A DNA stretch of 64,000 nucleotides from Streptomyces flavofungini (GTDB taxonomy: Bacteria > Actinomycetota > Actinomycetes > Streptomycetales > Streptomycetaceae). A model generated the notes under the pieces. It ran no database searches, was not told the DNA's origin, and was given only the letters and a program-made list of their open reading frames with translations. Position 1 is the stretch's first letter, and the number at the start of each line of letters is the position of its first letter. Location: the NCBI RefSeq assembly GCF_014650815.1, contig NZ_BMVR01000012.1, positions 124,001 through 188,000 of the forward strand, given 5' to 3'. The translations under genes were made by a program, and so were the position numbers. Of the stretch, positions 1 through 8,154 are shown piece after piece.

Positions 1-45
1 TCCGGGCTGCTGCGGCTCCTCACCCCGGACCCCGGGAAGCCCTGA
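1..45 (+). CDS. C-terminal end of an upstream gene (partial)
   Basis: Frame 1 reads fourteen codons ending with a TGA at 43-45, with third-position G/C usage typical of a coding sequence in this genome. The 152 bases up to the next start hold only a ribosome binding site. No function can be inferred from so short a tail, and it could be a chance open frame. Confidence 0.3.
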   Translation, partial: SGLLRLLTPDPGKP

Positions 46-197
46 CGCCGCAAGCCGCCCGCTGGAACCGGAGCCCGGTCACGTACCGCAGCGGACAGCC
101 CCCGCCCGCCCGAGCCACGCGCCCCTCCGCGTTGCGCCCGCCCCCATGACGCGACAAGGTCGAAGCATCGGGCGAGACGTCCAAGGAGGGCCTCCGC

Positions 198-1601
198 ATG
201 CCCATCGCAACGGTGAATCCGGCGACCGGCGAGACCGAGCGGACCTTCGAGCCGCTGACCCCCGGGGAGGTCGAGGAGCGGCTAAACCGGGCCGCGGCGG
301 CCTTCGAGCGCTACCGCACCACCCCGTTCGCCGACCGCGCCGCCCTGCTGCACCGCGCCGCCGACCTCCTCGACGAGGACACGGACACGGTCGCGCGCAC
401 CGTCACCACGGAAATGGGCAAGCCCCTGGCCGCCGCTCGCGCGGAGGCCGGGAAGTGCGCCAAGGCCATGCGCTGGTACGCCGACCACGCCGAGGGGCTG
501 CTCGCCGACGAGCACCCCGACGACGGGGACATGCGCGACTCCGGCGCCGCCCGGGTCCTCGTGCGCTACCGGCCGATGGGTGCGGTCCTCGCCGTGATGC
601 CGTGGAACTTCCCGCTCTGGCAGGTGGTGCGGTTCGCCGCGCCCGCCCTGATGGCAGGCAATGTCGGGCTGCTCAAGCACGCGTCGAACGTGCCGCAGAC
701 CGCCCTGTACCTGGCGGACCTCTTCCGCCGCGCGGGCTTCGACCAGGGGTGCTTCCAGACGCTGCTCGTCGGGTCCGGCGCCGTCGAGGGCATCCTGCGC
801 GATCCGCGGGTCGCCGCCGCCACGCTCACCGGCAGTGAGGGCGCGGGGCGGGCGGTCGCCGCCGTCGCCGGTGACGAGATCAAGAAGACCGTCCTGGAGC
901 TGGGCGGCAGCGATCCGTTCGTCGTGATGCCGTCGGCCGACGTGGACGCCGCCGCCCGTACCGCCGTGACGGCGCGGGCGCAGAACGCGGGCCAGTCCTG
1001 CATCGCCGCCAAGCGGTTCATCGTGCACACCGAGGTGTACGACGCCTTCCTTGAGCGATTCAGCGCGGGCATGCGGGAGCTGACCGTCGGCGACCCGATG
1101 GCCGAGGGCACCGACGTGGGGCCGCTGTCCGGCGCACAGGGCCGCGCCGACCTGGAGGAGCTGGTCGAGGACGCCGTGCGCCGGGGCGCCCGCACGCACT
1201 GCGGCGGGCAGCGGCCGAAGGGGCTCGATCAGGGACTGGCCGATGGGTTCTTCTACGAGCCGACCGTGCTGTCCGGGATCACCCCCGAGATGCGCATCCA
1301 CTACGAAGAGACCTTCGGGCCGGTGGCCACCGTCTACCGGGTCGCGGACCTGGACGAGGCGGTGTCCGTCGCCAACGACACGCCCTTCGGGCTGAGTTCG
1401 AACGTGTGGACCGGCGACGCGGCCGAGCAGGAGCGTTTCGTACGTGACCTGCAGGCGGGCGGCGTCTTCTTCAACGGGATGACGGCTTCGCACCCGGCGT
1501 TCCCGTTCGGCGGCGTCAAGCGCTCCGGGTACGGCCGTGAGCTGTCCGGCCACGGCATCAAGGAGTTCTGCAACGCCACCACGGTGTGGTTCGGCGCGTG
1601 A
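198..1601 (+). CDS. gabD: NAD(P)-dependent succinate-semialdehyde dehydrogenase family protein
   Basis: A 467-residue aldehyde dehydrogenase that would oxidise succinate semialdehyde (or a similar aldehyde) to the acid in the cytoplasm, a step of GABA degradation. Visible motifs are PWNFP near 135-139 in the cofactor region, LELGG with the general-base Glu at 234, and NAGQSC with the catalytic Cys at 268, in the spacing usual for the superfamily. Length fits GabD (about 455-485 aa). An AAGGAGGG ribosome site lies about 9 bases before the ATG. No other GABA gene is adjacent, so the exact substrate is inferred from family resemblance. Confidence 0.85.
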   Translation: MPIATVNPATGETERTFEPLTPGEVEERLNRAAAAFERYRTTPFADRAALLHRAADLLDEDTDTVARTVTTEMGKPLAAARAEAGKCAKAMRWYADHAEGLLADEHPDDGDMRDSGAARVLVRYRPMGAVLAVMPWNFPLWQVVRFAAPALMAGNVGLLKHASNVPQTALYLADLFRRAGFDQGCFQTLLVGSGAVEGILRDPRVAAATLTGSEGAGRAVAAVAGDEIKKTVLELGGSDPFVVMPSADVDAAARTAVTARAQNAGQSCIAAKRFIVHTEVYDAFLERFSAGMRELTVGDPMAEGTDVGPLSGAQGRADLEELVEDAVRRGARTHCGGQRPKGLDQGLADGFFYEPTVLSGITPEMRIHYEETFGPVATVYRVADLDEAVSVANDTPFGLSSNVWTGDAAEQERFVRDLQAGGVFFNGMTASHPAFPFGGVKRSGYGRELSGHGIKEFCNATTVWFGA

Positions 1602-1665
1602 GCCGCGCCGAGGCCGGGAGACGGGGCGGGGTCGGGAGACGGTGCAGGGTCGGGAGGTGGTGCGG

Positions 1666-2688
1666 ATGGAACCCGTCGAGGCGCTGAGCCGTATCGCCTT
1701 CCTCCTCGAACGCGCCCAGTCCCCCACCTACCGGGTACGCGCCTTCCGCACCGCCGCGGCCGCCGTCGCCGCCCTCTCGCCGGAAGAGCTGGCCGAGCGG
1801 GTGCGCTCGGGCACCTTGGAGGCGCTGAAGGGCATCGGCCCGAAGACGGGTCAGGTGGTGCGCGAGGCGCTGGCCGGTGACGTGCCCGGCTATCTGGCCG
1901 ACTTGGAGGCGTCGTCCCGGAAGCCGCTGGTGTCCGGCGGCACGCGGCTGCGTGCCCTGCTGCGCGGTGACTGCCATCTGCACTCCGACTGGTCCGACGG
2001 CGGCAGCGGCATCGAGGAGATGGGCCGGACCGCCGCCGCGCTCGGCCACGAGTGGGCCGTACTCACCGACCACTCGCCGCGTCTGACGATCGCGCGCGGG
2101 CTCTCGCCGGACCGGCTGCGTGAGCAGTTGCACGTCGTGGCCGAACTCAACGCGAAGTGGGCCCCGTTCCGGCTGCTCACCGGCATCGAGTGCGACATCC
2201 TGCCGGACGGCGGGCTCGACCAGGAGCCCGAACTCCTCGCCCGGCTCGACGTCGTGGTCGTCTCCGTCCACTCCAAGCTGCGCATGGACGCCCCCGCGAT
2301 GACCCGCCGCATGCTGAAGGCCGTACGCAATCCGCACGCCGACATCCTCGGCCACTGCACCGGCCGCCTCGTCGGCGAGCGCGGCCGACCGGAGTCGGCG
2401 TTCGACGCCGAGGCGGTGTTCGCCGCCTGCGCCGAGACCGGCACCGCCGTGGAGATCAACAGCAGGCCGGAGCGGAAGGACCCGCCGAGGCGGCTCCTGC
2501 GCCGAGCGGTCGCCGCCGGCGCCCTGTTCGCGATCGACACCGATGCCCACGCGCCCGGCCAACTCGACTGGCAGATCGTCGGGTGCGCCCGCGCCGAGGA
2601 GTGCGAGGTGCCGGTCGAGCGGATCGTCACGGCCTGGGGCGCCGACGACTTGCTCGCTTGGACGGGTGGGGCCGGGGCGACCGGGTAG
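1666..2688 (+). CDS. PHP-domain phosphoesterase with N-terminal helix-hairpin-helix region
   Basis: A 340-residue protein resembling the C-terminal part of bacterial PolX: an N-terminal DNA-binding-like segment with a helix-hairpin-helix (LKGIGPKTG, about residues 46-54) followed by a PHP metal-dependent hydrolase domain. Metal-ligand motifs are all present: CHLHSD, LTDHSP, GIECDI, SVHSK, LGHC and DTDAH. The polymerase domain of PolX is absent. The ATG at 1666 has GGAGG about 7 bases upstream; the frame is open further upstream, but that part overlaps the end of gabD. Substrate unknown; a DNA-repair or phosphoesterase role is inference from the family. Confidence 0.75.
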   Translation: MEPVEALSRIAFLLERAQSPTYRVRAFRTAAAAVAALSPEELAERVRSGTLEALKGIGPKTGQVVREALAGDVPGYLADLEASSRKPLVSGGTRLRALLRGDCHLHSDWSDGGSGIEEMGRTAAALGHEWAVLTDHSPRLTIARGLSPDRLREQLHVVAELNAKWAPFRLLTGIECDILPDGGLDQEPELLARLDVVVVSVHSKLRMDAPAMTRRMLKAVRNPHADILGHCTGRLVGERGRPESAFDAEAVFAACAETGTAVEINSRPERKDPPRRLLRRAVAAGALFAIDTDAHAPGQLDWQIVGCARAEECEVPVERIVTAWGADDLLAWTGGAGATG

Positions 2689-2779
2689 CCCGGGAGGGAC
2701 GGGCTCGGTTCCGGCTCGCGCGGACGGCCGGAACTGGCCTCTCCTGGCGGCGAGTTCACCTCGCGAGTGGCCGACCGGC

Positions 2780-2799
2780 TATTCCGCCCGCACGGAATA
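2780..2799. promoter_or_regulatory. Inverted repeat upstream of the tuf gene
   Basis: TATTCCG-cccgca-CGGAATA has perfect 7-bp arms around a 6-bp spacer, about 170 bp before the tuf start in an otherwise non-coding 278-bp gap. It could be an operator or an RNA hairpin in the leader. No regulator gene lies beside it. Confidence 0.4.
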
Positions 2800-2966
2800 C
2801 GTAGCACCCTATGATCACTGTGCGCCCGGACGCGACTACCAACAGTGGTGAATCGTGAAGTGGTTCGGCTGCCGTGAGTCCGCATCCGTGCGCACCAACC
2901 CAGAGCAAGCGGTGCCCGGCGGGGCGCGACGGAGCGTCGCCCGCCTGGGCGTGAGGAGACGGTCAC

Positions 2967-4160
2967 ATGGCGAAGGCGAAGTTCGAGCGGACCAAGCCGC
3001 ACGTGAACATCGGGACGATCGGTCACGTCGATCACGGCAAGACCACACTGACGGCAGCCATCACCAAGGTGCTGCACGACGCGCATCCGGACCTGAACCC
3101 GTTCACGCCGTTCGACGAGATCGACAAGGCTCCCGAGGAGCGGCAGCGCGGCATCACCATCTCCATCGCGCACGTCGAGTACCAGACCGAGGCCCGGCAC
3201 TACGCGCACGTCGACTGTCCTGGCCACGCGGACTACATCAAGAACATGATCACGGGCGCCGCGCAGATGGACGGGGCGATCCTGGTCGTGGCGGCGACCG
3301 ACGGCCCGATGCCGCAGACCAAGGAACACGTCCTGCTGGCCCGCCAGTCCGGGGTGCCGTACATCGTGGTCGCGCTGAACAAGGCCGACATGGTGGACGA
3401 CGAGGAGATCCTGGAGCTCGTCGAGCTCGAAGTCCGTGAACTGCTCAGCGAGTACGAGTTCGACGGGGACGGCGCGCCGGTGGTGCAGGTCTCGGCGCTG
3501 AAGGCGCTGGAGGGCGACAAGGGGTGGGCGGAGAAGCTCCTCGGCCTGCTGAAGGCGGTCGACGAGCACATCCCGCAACCCGAGCGTGACACCGACAAGC
3601 CGTTCCTGATGCCGATCGAGGACGTCTTCACCATCACCGGCCGCGGCACCGTCGTCACCGGTCGCATCGAGCGTGGTGTCCTGAAGGTCAACGAGACCGT
3701 CGACATCATCGGCATCAAGACCGAGAAGACCAGCACCACGGTCACCGGCATCGAGATGTTCCGCAAGCTCCTCGACGAGGGCCAGGCGGGCGAGAACGTC
3801 GGCCTGCTCCTGCGCGGCATCAAGCGCGAGGACGTCGAACGCGGCCAGTGCATCATCAAGCCGGGCACGGTCACCCCGCACACCGAGTTCGAGGCGACGG
3901 CCTACATCCTCTCCAAGGACGAAGGCGGCCGACACACCCCCTTCTTCAACAACTACCGCCCGCAGTTCTACTTCCGCACGACGGACGTCACCGGGGTCGT
4001 GACCCTCAAGGAGGGCACCGAGATGGTCATGCCGGGCGACAACGCCGAGATGACCGTGAACCTCATCCAGCCCGTCGCGATGGAGGAAGGCCTGCGCTTC
4101 ACCATCCGCGAGGGCGGCCGCACCGTGGGCGCGGGCCAGGTCACCAAGATCAACAGCTAG
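2967..4160 (+). CDS. tuf: Translation elongation factor Tu, stand-alone copy with a resistance-type residue
   Basis: A 397-residue EF-Tu that delivers aminoacyl-tRNA to the ribosome. GHVDHGKT (19-26), DCPGHADY and NKAD GTP-binding motifs and the whole C-terminal beta-barrel region are intact. It is very like the main Streptomyces EF-Tu, not the strongly divergent Tuf3 type. It stands alone, without rpsL, rpsG or fusA, so it is an extra copy outside the str operon. Residue 379, in LRFTIREGG, is Thr; this aligns with E. coli Ala375, where Thr is a known kirromycin-resistance change. The other elfamycin and GE2270A sites I could align (Gln124, Tyr160, Gly257, Gly275, Gly316, Gln329 in E. coli numbering) look wild type. 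A strong hairpin follows the stop. Confidence 0.95.
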   Translation: MAKAKFERTKPHVNIGTIGHVDHGKTTLTAAITKVLHDAHPDLNPFTPFDEIDKAPEERQRGITISIAHVEYQTEARHYAHVDCPGHADYIKNMITGAAQMDGAILVVAATDGPMPQTKEHVLLARQSGVPYIVVALNKADMVDDEEILELVELEVRELLSEYEFDGDGAPVVQVSALKALEGDKGWAEKLLGLLKAVDEHIPQPERDTDKPFLMPIEDVFTITGRGTVVTGRIERGVLKVNETVDIIGIKTEKTSTTVTGIEMFRKLLDEGQAGENVGLLLRGIKREDVERGQCIIKPGTVTPHTEFEATAYILSKDEGGRHTPFFNNYRPQFYFRTTDVTGVVTLKEGTEMVMPGDNAEMTVNLIQPVAMEEGLRFTIREGGRTVGAGQVTKINS

Positions 4161-4193
4161 CCCGCGTACGCCCCTTGCGGTGGCCACGGCCCT

Positions 4194-4229
4194 GGCTGGC
4201 CCCGCACCCGGTCGGGTGCGGGGCCAGCC
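4194..4229. terminator. Strong bidirectional terminator hairpin after tuf
   Basis: GGCTGGCCCCGCACCC and GGGTGCGGGGCCAGCC form a perfect 16-bp stem with the 4-base loop GGTC. It lies between the convergent tuf and cupin genes and can serve both. Confidence 0.85.
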
Positions 4230-4280
4230 GGGCCGGTACGGAGCAGCCGATCGGGTCGAGCCCGATGGCGCCGACAGCGA

Positions 4281-4643
4281 TCAGGCCTCGTGCGCCACGC
4301 GGGGGTCCTCGGCCGTGGACTCCACGGTGGCGCCCGGTGTGAAGAACATCTCGACCACCTCCTCGACGTCGACATGCCGGTGCCAGTGGCCCTTGGGCAC
4401 GATCGCGAACTGCCCTGCGGTGAGGGGCAGTCGATGGCGTTGGGTGGCGGTGAGGATCTCGACGGTGACGCTGCCCTTCAGGACCATCAGCAGTTCGTCG
4501 GTGTCGGGATGGAGCTCCCAGTCGGCCTGGTCGAGCTTGTCGCCGTAGAACACGCAGAAGGCGCCGCCGTTGAACGGCGCGAGCTCCCGGAAGTCGAACG
4601 GCGCGAGGGTCTTGGCGAGGGCGAGAGGATCGTGAGTGCGCAT
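4281..4643 (-). CDS. Small cupin-domain protein
   Basis: A 120-residue single-cupin protein. Near the C-terminal half it reads ELHPDTDELLMVLKGSV, then PKGHWHRHVDV, which match the two conserved cupin motifs with metal-binding His and Glu. The chosen ATG at 4643 gives a normal small-cupin length; the frame is open further upstream but that part has no conserved look. It may bind a metal and a small ligand; no substrate can be named. It is followed in the same direction, after 209 bp, by an XRE-cupin regulator gene lying upstream of it. Confidence 0.7.
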   Translation of the reverse strand: MRTHDPLALAKTLAPFDFRELAPFNGGAFCVFYGDKLDQADWELHPDTDELLMVLKGSVTVEILTATQRHRLPLTAGQFAIVPKGHWHRHVDVEEVVEMFFTPGATVESTAEDPRVAHEA

Positions 4644-4852
4644 GACCTCACTGTCGCCCTCACGACCGACGCCGGTCTTGTACGAATGTTCCGCTTCGGG
4701 TTGCCCGGCCGCCTCGGGTAACTCAGCCGCTTCGGGAATGGCGACAACGGGGGCGCGACCATCCACACCACGGCAACTGGGCCTGGACCTGGCCGACGGT
4801 CTCCTGCGCCACGTCCTGAGCCTCCGGGCCGACGCTCCGTCCGGTGCAGCGG

Positions 4853-5470
4853 CTATGAGCTGCCGTGCCGCGCGGAGTCGTCGTCGGGCGGCCGATGAGG
4901 ACCGGCGTGCACATGCGCCCGCATGCCGTGCGGGCCGAACAGGATGAGGAGTTCGACCGCGCCGCCGTCCGCGCTGCCCAGCCAGTGCGGCATGGCCGTG
5001 TCGAACTCGGCCGCCTCGCCCGGCGGCAACGTCAGGTCACGGTCGCCGAGCACCAGCCGCAGGCGGCCGCTGAGGACGTACAGCCACTCGTAGCCTTCGT
5101 GGGTCTGCGGGGTCGGTTCGAGGGGTTTCGGCCGCGCGGGGATGATCATCTTGAAGGCGTGCACCCCGCCCGGCCGCCGGGACAGCGGCAGGAAGACCAT
5201 CCCGAACCGGTGGATCGGCTTGAGGTGGATCCGCGGGTCCCCGGTGCGCGGGGCGCCGACGAGGTCGTCCAGCGGAACGTCGTAGATGCGCGCCAGCGGC
5301 AGCAGCAACTCCAGGCTCGCCCGGCGCTGCCCGCTCTCCAGCCGGGACAGGGTGCTCTCCGACACCCCGGTCGTCGCCGCGAGGTCGGCGAGGGTGATGC
5401 CGCGCTCGCGCCGGAGCGCCCGCAGCCGCGGCCCCACCGCGTCGAGTACCTCTTCGGTTCCCTGGTCCAC
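4853..5470 (-). CDS. XRE-family transcriptional regulator with C-terminal cupin domain
   Basis: A 205-residue regulator. Residues about 8-65 form an XRE helix-turn-helix (LRALRRERGITLADLA, then TTGVSESTLSRLESG), and the C-terminal half is a sensory cupin (EGYEWLYVLSGRLRL, LPPGEAAEFD, MPHWLG). Proteins of this layout usually repress a neighbouring gene and respond to a small molecule. The GTG start at 5470 precedes a normal HTH N-terminus. It is divergent from the methyltransferase at 5558 across an 87-bp gap, so that gene is the likely target. Confidence 0.85.
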   Translation of the reverse strand: MDQGTEEVLDAVGPRLRALRRERGITLADLAATTGVSESTLSRLESGQRRASLELLLPLARIYDVPLDDLVGAPRTGDPRIHLKPIHRFGMVFLPLSRRPGGVHAFKMIIPARPKPLEPTPQTHEGYEWLYVLSGRLRLVLGDRDLTLPPGEAAEFDTAMPHWLGSADGGAVELLILFGPHGMRAHVHAGPHRPPDDDSARHGSS

Positions 5471-5557
5471 ACGGCCATCTTGCCGGAACCGCAAGATTTC
5501 GTGCCAGGCCGTGGTGGGCCTGCCGAGACTGGGCGCATCCCGACTCAAGGAGCCTCG

Positions 5558-6184
5558 ATGAGCACCACCGACGCGGTCACGTTCTGGGAAGACGTCTATG
5601 GCGGCCGACCCGCGGCCACCGACCCCAAGCCGAACCATCGTCTCGCCGAGACCGTCACGGGCCTGCCGCCCGGTGACGTGTTGGACCTGGGCTGCGGCGA
5701 CGGCGGCGACGCGCTGTGGCTCGCCCGCCAGGGGTGGCACGTCACCGCCGTCGACATCTCGGCCGTGGCGGTCGAGCGGCTCACCGCCCTCGCCCGCTCC
5801 CGCAGCCTGGGCGACCGGGTCGTGGCCGAGCGGCACGACCTGCAGGAGTCCTTCCCTCAGGGCACGTACGACCTGGTCAGCGCCCACTACCTGCAGACCC
5901 CCTTCGCCCTGGACCGGGCAACGGCCCTGCGGGCGGCAGCGCACGCGCTGCGCCCGGGCGGGCGGCTGCTGGTCGTCGACCACGGCTCGACCGCACCGTG
6001 GTCGTGGAACCAGGACCCCGGCATCCGGTACCCGACCCCGCGGGAAGTCGCCGCGGGCATCGCGCTCGACCCGGCGATGTGGACCGTCGAGCGGGCCGAC
6101 GCGCCCCGCCGGATCGCCACCGGACCGGACGGCCGCACCGCCGAGGTCACCGACCACGTCCTGCACATCCGCCGCACCGCCTGA
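5558..6184 (+). CDS. Class I SAM-dependent methyltransferase
   Basis: A 208-residue methyltransferase. The SAM-binding motif VLDLGCGDGGDALWLA sits near residues 41-56, followed by the acidic VDIS loop and LRPGGRLLVVD (motif IV/V region). An AAGG ribosome site precedes the ATG. Length and motif order match small TehB-like or thiopurine-type methyltransferases. It is divergent from the XRE-cupin regulator, which probably controls it. Substrate unknown. Confidence 0.8.
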   Translation: MSTTDAVTFWEDVYGGRPAATDPKPNHRLAETVTGLPPGDVLDLGCGDGGDALWLARQGWHVTAVDISAVAVERLTALARSRSLGDRVVAERHDLQESFPQGTYDLVSAHYLQTPFALDRATALRAAAHALRPGGRLLVVDHGSTAPWSWNQDPGIRYPTPREVAAGIALDPAMWTVERADAPRRIATGPDGRTAEVTDHVLHIRRTA

Positions 6185-6343
6185 CCCGGCGTCCGGCGGG
6201 CCCACCCACGACCAGAGCCGCGTCCGCCACGCCCCCTGCCTCGGCGTCGGAGCCACTGCTGGGGCAGCACTCTCACAGCGGCGGCCCCACAGCAGCGCCC
6301 CCAGGGCGGCGCCCATGCGTCGGCACCCACGAAGGAGACCACC

Positions 6344-6844
6344 ATGACCACCACCTCCCGCCGCCCCCGCCGCAGCGACACCCCGCCGCCCCGGACCGGA
6401 AGCGGCGAGGCCGACGTCCTGCGCGGGTTCCTCGACTACCTGCGGACCTCGATGGCCGCGAAGGTCGACGGCGCCCCCGAACCACAGGTCCGCACCGCCG
6501 GGGTGCCGTCGGGCACGAACCTGCTCGGCCTGCTCAACCACCTGACGTTCGTCGAGCGCGCGCTGTTCCTCGGGGACCAGGTCACCGACTGGCAGGGGAC
6601 GTTCCGGGCCGCGCCGACGGACAGCGTGGCCGACGTCGTCGCCCGCTACCGGGAAGCGGTCGAGCGTGCCGACGACGTGCTCGACCGGTGCGCCGACCTC
6701 GGCGCACCGGTCCCCCGGCCCCGGCGGGGACGCCCCGCCCCCAGCGTCCGCTGGGCCCTCACCCACATGATCGAGGAGACCGGCCGCCACGCCGGTCACG
6801 CGGACATCCTCCGCGAACTGATCGACGGCGCGACCGGCCGCTGA
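6344..6844 (+). CDS. DinB/DUF664 family protein
   Basis: A 166-residue protein resembling the DinB-like four-helix family DUF664: conserved stretches include LLGLLNHLTFVERALF and the C-terminal ALTHMIEETGRHAGHADILREL, whose His residues (in NHL, THM and HAGHAD) fit the family's metal site. Such proteins include thiol-dependent transferases, but function here is not determinable. GGAG-like ribosome site (AAGGAGACC) lies just before the ATG. It may be co-transcribed with the methyltransferase 160 bp upstream. Confidence 0.7.
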   Translation: MTTTSRRPRRSDTPPPRTGSGEADVLRGFLDYLRTSMAAKVDGAPEPQVRTAGVPSGTNLLGLLNHLTFVERALFLGDQVTDWQGTFRAAPTDSVADVVARYREAVERADDVLDRCADLGAPVPRPRRGRPAPSVRWALTHMIEETGRHAGHADILRELIDGATGR

Positions 6845-6865
6845 CGCCGACGCGCGGCGCCCCGG

Positions 6866-6893
6866 TCTGGCGTCTGGCGTCTGGCGTCTGGCG
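6866..6893. repeat. Heptamer tandem repeat (TCTGGCG x4)
   Basis: Four perfect copies of TCTGGCG lie just after the DinB-family stop codon and before a terminator hairpin. Non-coding; possible slippage site. Confidence 0.85.
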
Positions 6894-6901
6894 TGAGCCA
6901 A

Positions 6902-6928
6902 AGCCGCCGATGCCGGACGTCGGCGGCT
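6902..6928. terminator. Terminator hairpin between convergent genes
   Basis: AGCCGCCGA and TCGGCGGCT form a 9-bp perfect stem with a 9-base loop. It lies between the rightward DinB-family gene and the leftward secreted-protein gene. Confidence 0.7.
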
Positions 6929-6951
6929 ACCCGCACCCGAGACTCCGGACC

Positions 6952-7341
6952 TCAGTCCTTCTCACACAGCGCCACCGCCTGCGACTTGCCGGAGTGGAAC
7001 TTCACCAGCCAGGTGTTCGTGCACGTGGGCGAAGGGCCGTTGATGTCGACGAAGTCCTGAGGCGATCCGGCGTAGGTGAAGTCCGGGGTGCCCGAGTAGC
7101 CTCCGCCGATCAGATGGGAGCCGTCCGTACAGGTCGCCTCCGACCTCCCGCCAAAGCCGGACAGCGGCCCCTGCACCACGAAGGTCTTGTCGTCGGCGGC
7201 AGCCACCCCCGTCCCCGTCAGCACCCCGCCGACCAGAGCCAGCCCGGCCACCACACCTCGATGCGCCTGACGTATCCGCGCTCTTCCTCTCGCTGGTCCG
7301 CCGCACCCGTCGCACGGCATCGACAGCCCGTAAACGATCAC
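6952..7341 (-). CDS. Small secreted protein of unknown function
   Basis: A roughly 129-residue protein with a basic N-terminus, a hydrophobic segment (VVAGLALVGGVLTGTGVAAA, about residues 30-49) and a likely cleavage after AAA. The predicted mature part is about 80 residues, rich in Gly, Ser and Thr, with three Cys residues (in EATCTDG, SPTCTNT and VALCEKD). The start is uncertain: GTG at 7341, ATG at 7320 or a later codon are all possible and none has a clear ribosome site. I recognise no domain. Confidence 0.55.
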   Translation of the reverse strand: MIVYGLSMPCDGCGGPARGRARIRQAHRGVVAGLALVGGVLTGTGVAAADDKTFVVQGPLSGFGGRSEATCTDGSHLIGGGYSGTPDFTYAGSPQDFVDINGPSPTCTNTWLVKFHSGKSQAVALCEKD

Positions 7342-7385
7342 CCCGTGGCCGCCGTCAGCCGCCGCCGGAGTGAATCCCGGCGCCG

Positions 7386-7976
7386 TCAGGCGGGCGACAT
7401 GCCGCGCTCGACGTCGACGTAAGTCGTCCTGCGGGACTCGGTCTTGTGCACGGTCATGCCGGGGCAGGCGTGGCGCAGCGCGGTGATGAGCGGCTGCGTG
7501 GCGGCGGTGGTACGGGCGGTGTTGTACGTCGTGTACGCGGTGCCGCCGACGTCAAGCCGCGGCACCAGCTCGTCCTTCTCCTCGTACTCGCTGTCCTGTC
7601 CGGGCGCGACGTCGACCAGGGAGACGCTGCCCACTTGGAGGGGGCGCAGGTCGGTGACGGCGCTCAGCGGGTAGGTGCGGGTGCGCCCGTACCGCTGCCG
7701 CAGCAGCAGCCGCGCCCGGTCTCCGCGCCCCACCCGGATCTCGACCACGGACCGCCAGAGGGGGAGCCAGTACCGCGCGGAGCAGGCGATCCATCCGAGG
7801 CTCCACGCGCCGGTCACGACCGCCCAGGCCGGTGCGAGGAAGGCGAGCAGGACGGCCAGCGGGGCGAGCACCAGGAGGGGGAATCCCCCGCATTCCAGGA
7901 ACCAGTGCTTGGGCCGGGCTTTCCAGCGGTACGCCCAGAGGTCCCTCGTGTCCCTGTCCTCAGCGTCGTGAGTCAT
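7386..7976 (-). CDS. Membrane protein of unknown function (PH-like exported domain)
   Basis: A 196-residue protein with a short hydrophilic N-terminus, two adjacent hydrophobic segments at about residues 30-70 (PLLVLAPLAVLLAFLAPAW, then AVVTGAWSLGWIACSA), and a soluble C-terminal half beginning with a basic strand pattern (VVEIRVGRGDRARLLLRQRYG), similar in layout to bacterial PH-domain membrane proteins. The ATG at 7976 was chosen over an in-frame start further upstream because the longer form would run into the divergent gene. It shares a 178-bp divergent promoter region with the GH43-like gene. Confidence 0.55.
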   Translation of the reverse strand: MTHDAEDRDTRDLWAYRWKARPKHWFLECGGFPLLVLAPLAVLLAFLAPAWAVVTGAWSLGWIACSARYWLPLWRSVVEIRVGRGDRARLLLRQRYGRTRTYPLSAVTDLRPLQVGSVSLVDVAPGQDSEYEEKDELVPRLDVGGTAYTTYNTARTTAATQPLITALRHACPGMTVHKTESRRTTYVDVERGMSPA

Positions 7977-8154
7977 GAACCCATCATCGGCCTGGCGTGT
8001 GCAGCCGACCAGGTCTTCGCGGTCCGGGCAGCGGCTCCCCACCGTTCGCAGCCGGTCCGCGAGCAGCTCGAACATGCCCGTATCGGCGGGCCGTTCCGCA
8101 CGTTGGTCGGGTGACCCTCCGGTCCCGCGAGACGAGAGACGAGTACGGAACACG

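Noticed and set aside
2967..4160. EF-Tu gene as self-resistance for the cluster in this window
   Set aside because: Nothing in the 30-55 kb cluster looks like an elfamycin or thiopeptide pathway, and the gene is 27 kb away; the link would be unfounded.
1890..4187. 765-codon open frame on the minus strand across tuf and the PHP gene
   Set aside because: Antisense to two certain genes and without any domain; a GC-driven shadow.
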